NCBI GenBank assembly: GCA_964593065.1
Contig: CAZQGO010000005.1
Span: 66,727 to 130,726, forward strand
From: CAZQGO01 sp964593065
GTDB lineage: Bacteria; Oederibacteriota; JAAXVQ01
Direction of reading: 5' to 3'
DNA length: 64,000 nt
A model generated the notes under the pieces. It searched no databases. It was not told the origin of the DNA and saw only the letters and a program-made list of their open reading frames with translations. Made by a program: the position numbers and the translations under genes. This document shows positions 16,309 to 25,000 of this stretch, one piece after another; position 1 is the stretch's first letter; each line of letters begins with the position of its first letter.

Positions 16309-16755
16309 CTACCGTCTCCGTCTTTTCTTCTTCTTGCCTTCCAACTCGCCCATCACGGGTTTCTTCATGATGGACAGACCCTCGGCGCCGCTCTGCTTGG
16401 CGATATCGAGCACCGCCACGACCACGCCATGGGTGACGTCGTCATCCGAAGTGATCGTAACCACTTTCTTCTTGTTGACCTTGAGTTTGGCCGTCAGCAG
16501 CGGCTGCAGGGATTCGAGGGTGACCGGCTGGTTGTTCAAATAGATGGCTTCGGTGGTCAGGCGCAGCGCGACGGACTCATTTTGCGAAACCTGGCCCTCG
16601 GCGGCGTCCACCTTGCTGGAGGCCACGATGATCCCCGCTTGCATGATCATGGGCGCGGTCACCATGAAGATGATCACCAGGACCAGAGACACGTCCACCA
16701 AAGGCGTGACATTGATATCCGTAATGGAGTCTTTTTGCCCTGCCGCCATTCCCAT
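16309..16755 (-). CDS. exbD: ExbD/TolR family protein (first copy)
   Basis: 148 residues. It has the same membrane motif, ITDINVTPLVDVSLVLVIIF, as its neighbour but a diverged periplasmic domain (VVTITSDDDVTHGVVVAVLD) and a basic tail (EGKKKKRRRR) not present in the second copy. The tail is an oddity and could contact nucleic acid, lipid or acidic proteins, although a periplasmic location is expected from the family topology. It lies 57 bp downstream of exbB. Confidence 0.93.
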   Translation of the reverse strand: MGMAAGQKDSITDINVTPLVDVSLVLVIIFMVTAPMIMQAGIIVASSKVDAAEGQVSQNESVALRLTTEAIYLNNQPVTLESLQPLLTAKLKVNKKKVVTITSDDDVTHGVVVAVLDIAKQSGAEGLSIMKKPVMGELEGKKKKRRRR

Positions 16756-16812
16756 AACTACACCGACCCCCTACGCGCAACTGAGTTTAGACACCGGCCC
16801 GCGGATTGGGTT

Positions 16813-17463
16813 TCAGGCCCGCTTCCTCGCTGCCGCTTCCTCGGAACGGGAGGCCAAAATGGTCAAAAACCGTTTGGAAACGGCCTCCATCTCCACGTCC
16901 ATGGTTTTTACCTTGCGCATGTAATAATTGAAAACCATGACGCAGGGAATCGCCACCGCCAGACCGCCCGCCGTGGCCACGAGGGCTTCGGCGATGCCGG
17001 CCGCCACCACGGTGGGTCCGCCGGAACCGGAGGCCGCCAGGTCATGGAAGGCCTTGATGATGCCCACGACCGTGCCGAAGAGGCCGATAAACGGGGAGGA
17101 GTTGCCGAGCGTGCCCAACACGCCCAGATACCGCTCGAGTTTCACGCGTTCTTCCTCGCGGGTGGCGGTCATCAGCTCCTGCAGCTGGTGGTAGGGCAGT
17201 TTGTAATTCTGCAGGCCGACCCGGACCACCGCCGCCACCGGGCTCCGGTCGCGTTCACAGATCGATACGGCTTCCTGGAAGTTGTCGTTTTCCAGGGCCA
17301 TCTTGATCCGCGACAAAAAGCGGGTCGAATCCACCTTGGCCCGGCGGTAAAACAAAAAGCGCTCCACCATGAACGCCACGGCCAGGATGGAACACACCAG
17401 CAAGATCATGAGCGTGAAACTGCTGCGAAAAATTTCTATAAAATCAAGATTCCCGAGATCCAT
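16813..17463 (-). CDS. exbB: ExbB/TolQ/MotA family proton channel
   Basis: 216 residues. Three membrane segments are seen: LMILLVCSILAVAFMVERFL near residues 18-37, SSPFIGLFGTVVGIIKAF near 120-140, and AEALVATAGGLAVAIPCVMV near 158-177. The LGTLGNSSPFIGLFGTVVGI and GIAEALVATAGGLAVAIP motifs are diagnostic. It forms the stator ring around ExbD and uses the proton gradient. AAAGGAGG lies 9 bp upstream of the ATG. It is transcribed after the large TPR gene (107 bp gap) and before the two exbD genes. Confidence 0.95.
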   Translation of the reverse strand: MDLGNLDFIEIFRSSFTLMILLVCSILAVAFMVERFLFYRRAKVDSTRFLSRIKMALENDNFQEAVSICERDRSPVAAVVRVGLQNYKLPYHQLQELMTATREEERVKLERYLGVLGTLGNSSPFIGLFGTVVGIIKAFHDLAASGSGGPTVVAAGIAEALVATAGGLAVAIPCVMVFNYYMRKVKTMDVEMEAVSKRFLTILASRSEEAAARKRA

Positions 17464-17570
17464 GCGCTGCGCCCTCCTTTAAAATCTGACGAGGCGTCTG
17501 CCGGCCCCGTCCAGCTGAAAATCCTCAAAGCAATATATTGTACCGGAAGCATCCGGCCGCTTCAAAAGAT

Positions 17571-20500
17571 TTATTTACTCTTTTTCCCGCCGGTTTCTCC
17601 CCCTCCGCCGCCGGAGGATTTCAGATATTCATCCACGTCCGGGCCGTGTTCCAGTTTGATGATGGACATGCGGCTCTTGGCCGCCTGCACCCACTCCGGT
17701 TTCCCGCCCGAGGTCGACAAATCCTGATAAGCGGTGTAGGCGGGCCCCCATTTTTTCAGCTCCTCGTACAGGGAACCCAGTTTCGCCAGCGCCGTTAAGC
17801 GGTAGACGTTGTCCTTGGGCTTCAACGGCCGCATTTTCTCGAAAGCCTGGGCCGCGGCTTCCTTATCCTCCATCTCCATGTAGGCATCCGCGATGGAATA
17901 GAGGATTTCCGGCTTTTCCTCGGTAAACTTGTCGTTCTGGGACATTTCCTCCCAAATTTTGATGGCCGAGGGATAGCGTTTCTCTTCCTTGTAGGTGCTG
18001 GCGATCTGGTTCAAGGCGTCCTTCGCCTTGGGATCTTCCGGGAATTTCTGATAAAACTCGGTATAAACGTCGACGGCCTGGCGCCAGCGCTTGAGTTTCT
18101 TGTAGCACAGGGCGATATTGTAGAAAGCGTTGGCGGCGTAGTCGGATTTGGCATGGGAGTCGAGAATCTGTTGGTAGGCTTGGATGGCAGCCTCGTAGTC
18201 CTCCTTGGCGAATTCGGCCGTGCCCAGGCGGAAGAGCACATCCGTCGCCAGCTCATGCGTGGGGAAATTGCGGATGAAGGCCTTGTAGTTGGAAATGGCT
18301 TTGTCCTTCTGCCCCATGCCGTCGTAGGCCACGGCGGTGTAATACTGGGCGTTCGGGAGCAGGGAGCTTTCGGGATAATCCGCGATCAGCTGCTGGAAAG
18401 CCGCGATCGTCTGTTCCAGGTTCTGTTCCTGGTAATAGATTTCCCCCACGCGGTAGAGGGCGTCCTGGGCCAGGCGGCTGCGGGGGAACTTGCGCACGAA
18501 TTCCATCAGGGGCGGCACGGCGTCCGCGGTGGCGCCCTTGCGGTAATAGCTCAGCTGGATGCCTTCGATGGCGTCCTTGACCCTGGGATCCTCCGGATTT
18601 TCGTCCACGAACTTCTTGTAGGAGGCGATGGCCTTGTCGTCTTCCTTGGCGTTGTAATAGCAGCGGGCAACCAGCAAGTCAATCTCCTTGCGCCGGGGAT
18701 TGATTTCCTCGGGCCAGTCCTTCAACAGGCGGTAGGCGGCGATGGCCTCGTCGAATTTCTGGGCCTTGAAGAAGGTGTCGCCCATGAGAAAGGCCGCTTC
18801 CGGAGCCTTCTCCGAATTTTTATACTGGGTCACGACTTTTTTCCAGGCATCGATGGCGTTGGCGAAGTATTCCAGCTGATAGTACGCCTGGCCGGCGTAA
18901 AACAGGGCATCGCCGGCTTCCGGCAGCTGGGGATTGCCGCGCGCGAATTCCTCGTACTTCACGATGGCGTCCTCGTAGTTCCGGCTGTTGAAATAACAGT
19001 TGCCGACCATCGCGGCGGCGTAGGCGGCCAGTTTCGGCGGCGCCTCGGAATCGCCCGCCAAGTCCTGCGCCACCTTGCGGGCTTCCTTGTAGTTGCCGGT
19101 CTCGAACTCGCTGTAGGACAACCCCAGCTTGGACCAGTTCAGGATGGGCGAATCCGAAAAATTTTCCACGATCTTGCGGTACTGCCCCGCGGCCTGGGAG
19201 AACATGTTCATGTGGTAGTAGGCCTCGCCCAGGTAAAAATAGGACAGGGACCGCCAGGTGCTTTTGGAAGGCGGGAAATTCGCCGCCAGGACCTTGAGGA
19301 TGTAATGCGTGGTCGAGATCAGCTGTTCGTACTGCTTGGGGATGTAAAAGGCCATCTCCAGGGCGGCCAAGGCCGCGTCCGAGATGTCGGAATACTTGTA
19401 TTTCATCAGAATGCTCTGGTAGATGGGGATGGCCTGGCCGTAGAGTTCCTGCTTGAAATAGCTGTTGCCCATCAGATAGGTGGCGAGCTGGACGTTCTCG
19501 TGAATGGGGTAGGTCGTCAGGAATTCCCGGAAGGTCTGGACCGCGGCCTTGGTTTCGCCGTTGGAGAGCATGGTCCAGCCGGCCTTGAATTTCGCGCTCC
19601 CGGAGACGTACGTGTTCGGGTATTCCGTCACCACCTGGGAATAGGCCTTGATGGCCTCGGTCGGCTTGTCCATTTGCCGCAGGCACTCGCCCTTCATGTA
19701 CAACGCGTAACTGGCCAGCGAGGAGCGTTCCACTTCCTTTAACAGGCCTTCGAAGGCGGTGAGGGCGCTGGCGAAATCATTCTGCTTCATGTAGCAGGCC
19801 CCCAGTTTGTACCGGGCGAACTGCCGGTACTGGGACTGGGGAAATTTGGTCAGGAAACCCGCAAATTCCTTCACGGCCACGGAATAATTATGACCGCGGT
19901 AGTAGGAATCGGCCTTGCTGTAGGCCGCGTCCAGGGCATAAATCGAATCCGGGTAATCCTCCAGCACCTTTTTATAGGAAGCGGCGGCCGGCAGGAACCG
20001 CCCCAGATTCTCCTGGCAGCGGCCCACGTAGTAAAGGGCCATCGGCCCTTCCACGGCCTGGAAGTACTGCAGGGCCTGGGCGTATTGCTGGTTGTGGTAG
20101 TAGACCAGCCCCAGCGGCACCCGTACCTTTTCCTCGGTCCGGTAAAAGGGATAGCGGCGGGTCAGCTCATCGATGGTCTCCGAGGCCTGGCGCCACTTGC
20201 CCAGGGCGATGTAGCACAAGGCTTGGCCGTAGAGGGATTCGCTGGAAATGAAGGCGCCGGAGTAGCGGGAGAGCTGGTTTTGCCACAGCTCCAGGGCCTG
20301 CTTGTAATCCTTCTGATTGTAGGCGCATTCTCCCACCCGGTAGGCGGCGGAAGGCGAGAAGGGCTCGTTCGGGTAGCGGTTCAGAAAGTCCAGGTAGGAC
20401 TTTTGGGCGTTGTTGAAAAACCGCTGCTGAAACTGCGTTTCGGCCACCATATACAGGGCGTTGGGCGCGTTGGGAAATTCCTTGTATTGGTCGTAATAGG

Positions 20501-20690
20501 CCTTCCACTGTCCCGGCAGGCCGGAATCCTGGGCGTCGGCGATGTAGGCCTCCGAAACCATCTGCCAGGCATCCTCCGCCGCCTTCTCCTTTTCGGGGTC
20601 GACGGCCCACCCGCTCAGGGGCAGGCTGGCGGCACACCCCACCACAAAGCCCAGAAAAATCCGAAACCCGTATTGGATGTTAGGCTGCAT
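17571..20690 (-). CDS. Large exported TPR-repeat protein
   Basis: 1039 residues. A signal peptide (core IFLGFVVGCAASLPLSGWA) is followed by helical TPR or YbgF/BamD-like repeats along nearly the whole length, with recurring patterns such as AYRVGECAYNQKDYKQALEL, ALFYAGQAYYQLEYFANAI and VLFRLGTAEFAKEDYEAAI. The tail is Gly/Lys rich (GGGGETGGKKSK). Such proteins form long superhelical scaffolds in the periplasm. Position between a PorV-like barrel (61 bp upstream) and ExbB suggests it bridges the inner-membrane motor and the outer membrane, as TPR proteins do in Tol-Pal and gliding systems. This role is inferred. Confidence 0.87.
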   Translation of the reverse strand: MQPNIQYGFRIFLGFVVGCAASLPLSGWAVDPEKEKAAEDAWQMVSEAYIADAQDSGLPGQWKAYYDQYKEFPNAPNALYMVAETQFQQRFFNNAQKSYLDFLNRYPNEPFSPSAAYRVGECAYNQKDYKQALELWQNQLSRYSGAFISSESLYGQALCYIALGKWRQASETIDELTRRYPFYRTEEKVRVPLGLVYYHNQQYAQALQYFQAVEGPMALYYVGRCQENLGRFLPAAASYKKVLEDYPDSIYALDAAYSKADSYYRGHNYSVAVKEFAGFLTKFPQSQYRQFARYKLGACYMKQNDFASALTAFEGLLKEVERSSLASYALYMKGECLRQMDKPTEAIKAYSQVVTEYPNTYVSGSAKFKAGWTMLSNGETKAAVQTFREFLTTYPIHENVQLATYLMGNSYFKQELYGQAIPIYQSILMKYKYSDISDAALAALEMAFYIPKQYEQLISTTHYILKVLAANFPPSKSTWRSLSYFYLGEAYYHMNMFSQAAGQYRKIVENFSDSPILNWSKLGLSYSEFETGNYKEARKVAQDLAGDSEAPPKLAAYAAAMVGNCYFNSRNYEDAIVKYEEFARGNPQLPEAGDALFYAGQAYYQLEYFANAIDAWKKVVTQYKNSEKAPEAAFLMGDTFFKAQKFDEAIAAYRLLKDWPEEINPRRKEIDLLVARCYYNAKEDDKAIASYKKFVDENPEDPRVKDAIEGIQLSYYRKGATADAVPPLMEFVRKFPRSRLAQDALYRVGEIYYQEQNLEQTIAAFQQLIADYPESSLLPNAQYYTAVAYDGMGQKDKAISNYKAFIRNFPTHELATDVLFRLGTAEFAKEDYEAAIQAYQQILDSHAKSDYAANAFYNIALCYKKLKRWRQAVDVYTEFYQKFPEDPKAKDALNQIASTYKEEKRYPSAIKIWEEMSQNDKFTEEKPEILYSIADAYMEMEDKEAAAQAFEKMRPLKPKDNVYRLTALAKLGSLYEELKKWGPAYTAYQDLSTSGGKPEWVQAAKSRMSIIKLEHGPDVDEYLKSSGGGGGETGGKKSK

Positions 20691-20751
20691 GCGAAATTCC
20701 CCTTTTACCCAGGTGGTTTTTCCGCTCCGCGCCCGGAAACCGCGGCGCGTG

Positions 20752-22002
20752 CTACTCGAATTCGAGGCCGCCTTCCTCTCCCAGCGGGACCGCGCTCTGG
20801 ATCTTCACCGACTCGATATTGGACTTGGTGACCTTGCCGTTGGCGTCCGTGATCAGCAGCTGCACCAGGAAGTTGCCGTCCGGCGCCGGCAGGCCCCGGT
20901 CGTCCTTGCCGTCCCAGATGATCTGGTTGGGCGGATTGTCTTCGCCGGAATAGGAGCGGATGATGTCGCCGTTCTGATCCTTGATGTTGAGCTCCCAGGT
21001 GTCGATGCGGTACTTGGAGGCCGCGGTAATGGCCAGGGTGGTGTTCTTCCGGATGCCGACCGGCGAGAAGATCTTGGGCGCCGCCACGAGCTTGACTTCG
21101 TAGCCGCCGAAGGAATAGCCCGCCGAAATCTTGTGCGCCAACCCCAGCGCCTCGATGCTGGCCGCGTAGTCGAGGGTGATGTTCATGTACTTGGCGCCCG
21201 CGCCGGCGGTGACGCGCAGCTCGTCGTCCACGCCCCCGCGCACGAAGGCCATGCCCTCGTACACGTCCACCTGCGCGCCGGCCTTCCACTTGATCCCCTG
21301 GTTGCCGAAGGACTTGCTCACGTCGGCGTCCACCAGCACGGCCTCGCCGAAGAGCTTGCCCGCCAGGCCCAGGGTGGCGCCGCCGAAATACGTGTCGCCC
21401 AGCACCTCGGGCGCCAGCGCGTTGTTGATGAACACGCCGACCTGGAATTCGGGGATGGGCATGTACAGGCCGCCGACGTCGATGCCCACGCCGGCGCCCG
21501 AATGCCCGAAGATGTCCTCATACACCACCTTGACGTTGGCGCCCACGGCCACGGTGGTCATGACGTCCCGGGCGTAGCTCAGCAGGAAGGCGCCCTGGTT
21601 GACGGAATTGGAGATGGAGATGGGATTGTAGTCGATGTCCCGCACGTCGAACCCCCCGGAATTGAGGAGGACGAGGCCCACGCCCACGCTGCCGAAGCTC
21701 TCGATCGGCATGGAGAACCCCAGAAAGTCGAACATGGTTTCCTCGAACAGGATGACGTGCTGCAGGCCGATCTGGATCGGGTTCTGCGTGGCCAGCCCGG
21801 CGGGGTTGTAGAAGATGGCCGTGACGTCATCCGCCAAGCCCGCCATGGCCCCGCCCATGCCGGCCGCGCGGGCGCCGACGTCGTAGCTTAAGAACTCCCC
21901 GGGCAGGCCGTGATCCCCGGTTCCCGCCTCCAAAGCGGGCGTGAAGAGTCCCAGCGCGAGCAAGAAGGTGGCAACGGTCAGGATGCTGCGAGTCGATTTC
22001 AT
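20752..22002 (-). CDS. PorV/PorQ-like outer-membrane barrel with C-terminal FlgD-like domain
   Basis: 416 residues. A signal peptide is followed by LPGEFLSYDVGARAAGMGG and VTAIFYNPAGLA, the hallmark of the PorV/PorQ (UPF0164) branch of FadL-like barrels. The barrel covers about 30-325, ending with KISAGYSFGGYEVKL. A FlgD-like Ig domain follows (about 330-405) with WELNIKDQNGDIIRSYSG and QIIWDGKDDRGLP. In Bacteroidota, PorV is the outer-membrane shuttle that binds secreted type 9 cargo. The gene follows the giant cargo gene by 38 bp and precedes the TPR gene by 61 bp, so a matching role for this cargo is plausible but unproven. Confidence 0.88.
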   Translation of the reverse strand: MKSTRSILTVATFLLALGLFTPALEAGTGDHGLPGEFLSYDVGARAAGMGGAMAGLADDVTAIFYNPAGLATQNPIQIGLQHVILFEETMFDFLGFSMPIESFGSVGVGLVLLNSGGFDVRDIDYNPISISNSVNQGAFLLSYARDVMTTVAVGANVKVVYEDIFGHSGAGVGIDVGGLYMPIPEFQVGVFINNALAPEVLGDTYFGGATLGLAGKLFGEAVLVDADVSKSFGNQGIKWKAGAQVDVYEGMAFVRGGVDDELRVTAGAGAKYMNITLDYAASIEALGLAHKISAGYSFGGYEVKLVAAPKIFSPVGIRKNTTLAITAASKYRIDTWELNIKDQNGDIIRSYSGEDNPPNQIIWDGKDDRGLPAPDGNFLVQLLITDANGKVTKSNIESVKIQSAVPLGEEGGLEFE

Positions 22003-22040
22003 ATGCGCCTCACCTGCTTTCTGCTAAGAAAGGATCGTGA

Positions 22041-25000
22041 TTACTTCTGCTTGAAAACTCCGATCTTGAAGCGGAATTTGTCCTGATCGCTCACCTTGAT
22101 CAGGCAGATGTACCCGCCGTTGGCGACCATCACGCCGTTGTCGTTCTTGCCGTCCCATGCCACCGAATTGACGCCGGCGTGCCCGCCTTCGGGATCCCCG
22201 GCCTGGAATTCCTTGTGCCAGACCAAGTCGCCGAGCAGGGTGTAGACGAAGAGTTTGACCGGGGCGTTGTCATCCAGCGGATAATCGATGTGCGCCGCCT
22301 CCCCGCCCAGGGGGTTGAAGGGGTTCGGATACACGCCGCCGTTTTGGGTCACGGTCACGAACATGAACAGCTGTCCGACGACGTCGCCCACCGAGGCCTG
22401 GATGATGTGCCGCAGGTTGTTGGCCCCGGCGAAGAAGGTCCGGTAGGCGGTGCCGGTGGAGTCGGTGGTCGTCCGTTCCGGCGCGTCCAGCCGGCTGTTG
22501 GTCTCCGCCTGGTTGACGATGATCATGCTGACGTCCTTGGAGGGCACGGGATTGTCGTTGGCGTCCAGGACCTGGGCGTAGATGGGCGTGTCGTTGTTGG
22601 CCTGCAGCTGATAGTAGGTGTCGTTGCCCTGCTGGTAGGAGACGGTGTTGGCGTACATCCGGATCCGGGACGGTGCCGAGGCCTGCACCCGGACTTCGGG
22701 CGAGAAAGCCGCGGCGGGCGTGTTGGAGCCGTCGGCGTTGCGCACGCGGATGAAGATGTTCTCGGCCCGGTTGTAGCTTTGCAGGGGAATGTCGGCCGTG
22801 CCGAACAGGGTTCCGCCGGTGGTGATGCCGAGCGCCCCGGCGGCGGGCGTCAGGGGCAGGGTGATGTTCAGCATGGGTTCCAGGACGAACGGCACGGCGG
22901 TGGAGACCACCTCGTTGGTCGAGGTGTAGCGGACCTCCACCCGCATGGCGAAGGTGTTGGGCGCGGCCTCGACGTACACCGGAACGCTGTCCTCGAAGGC
23001 GACGCCTTCCACGATGGCCGCGAACCGCGTATCCACGCCCTGCACGATGCGGACCGTGGACCAGGTCGACGTGCCGGGGATGTCCCCGATGATGCTGCCG
23101 TTGTCGATGTCATAGGGATTGATTTTCCTGGGCCCTTCCGTGCGCAGCTGGGCGAAGTAATAGGCCCGGCCGTTGACCAGCACGTCCTCGATGTATTCGC
23201 CCTGGCCGGGATCCGAGAGGATCGAGATGTCGTCCGAGGTGATGCGGATGCGATCAGCCGGCGCGGAACTGCCCACGAAATTTCCGAACAGGTCCGCGGC
23301 CTGCACCGTGACGTTGAACCATGAGCCCGCGAATTGGGCCCGGGCGCTGTACATGTTGATGGCGAACCAGGGTTCGGTGGGGGTCACGCCGCTGTACCAG
23401 CCTCCGCCGGTAATCGGCGGCATGGCCACGTTCGTGTTGCCGCTGCCCTCGATCGCAACCTGGCCCGGGCAGATGCTCTGCAAGCCGTAAAAAACGTTGG
23501 GCACGATGGTGATCAGGGGGCTGACCCCGGCCGTCGTGGTCGTCACCGTCGTGTCCGCCACGGTCATGGTGGCCGTGCCCCGGGTATGGAACGTGAAGGC
23601 CGGGCTCGTGCCGGGTGTGAAGTAGAAGTCCGCGTACCCCGAGCCGGAAGTCTGGTTCGGCGGGTTGGGCGCGAAGCGGTCCGTGGTGGTCATTTGGACC
23701 GACACGGAGGTGTACTGCACCATGTTGCCGTAGGCGTCGCAGGTATAGGCCCGCAATTGCGGCGGGACAATGCCCGCGGTCTGCACGGCCGGGGAGCCGA
23801 AATTATTGAATACGCTGGCCGAGGCCGGGGGCGGGCTGGTCGGGTAATCCTGCGAATAGGTCCCGCCGGCGCCGGCGCTGTCCGGCGTGTTCATGCCGTT
23901 GAGATAGGCCACCACCCGGGCATAGGCGTTCGGGCGCACGACGAAGTAGCCGGAATTTCCGGTCCGCGCCCCGCTGCCCCAGTCATAGGAGGCCTGCAGG
24001 AACTGCCCGCCGCCGCTGGCCTGCTTGTAGGTGTACACCCAGAAGCGGCTGACGCCCGCGGTCCACTTGGTGGTTTCCAGGTTGCCGACCACGTACGGCC
24101 AGATGGCGCGGTTGCCGCCCCCGCCCGTGCCGGCGCTCAGGTTGACCGTGGCATAGGTCGGGAACGGCGAGGCGCCGTTGGTGGAATCCAGGGTGTTGCC
24201 GTAGGCGTCGATGGCGGCGATGGTCACGGCAAAGGGCACGCCGGCCGTGGCGCCGATCGGCGAACCCGTGAACGCGGGCTGGCCTTGATCGATATAGACG
24301 TTGAATCCCTGGCCGGGCTCCGCGTGCTTGATGGGCACGCGGTTCTTCTGCACGCCGAGCGAATACGGGTCCTCGCCGGTGAGCTTGGTCACCTGGATCT
24401 GCTGGCCGTTGTTGGCCACGTCCACGGTGTACAGGATGAAGGTCCCGATGGCGTCGTATTCGCCGTTCGCCAGGCTGACGGAAATGGGCGAAACCGGAGA
24501 GCCGCCGAGGGTCGCGGGATGCGGGTCGGTGCAGCTGATGGAAATGGAGTCATTGGCGCCGTCGGCCGTGCGCGTGACCTTGTTCCAGTAGTCATCGCAC
24601 AGGAAGAAGCGGATATCCGCGATTGCCGCCCCGGCCGTCTGGATGGCCGGCTGACCGGCCGCGCCCAGGGTCTGGAATTCCGGCCACACGTCCGGGTTCA
24701 GGCCCGGATAGGCGGTCATGCCGCCGGCCTCGATGATCAGCAGCTTGGAGGGCGCGGCCTGGGCCACGTGGAGGTCCGGGCTGGAGCTTTGCACGGAGCC
24801 GAAGTTGACCTGGATGTGGTTGTTTTCCCCCTGGAACCGGTCCGAGCGGAAGAGCGTGATGTCCCCCTGCCAGACGCCCTGGTCGAAGGTGATGGCCGTG
24901 GCGGGCCGGATGGTTTTCAGCGTGGTACTGTGATCCAGCTCCGTGGACAGGGTCGCGTTGCCGAAAAAGGTCGTGGCCACGTTCGAGGCGTCGCGGTAGG

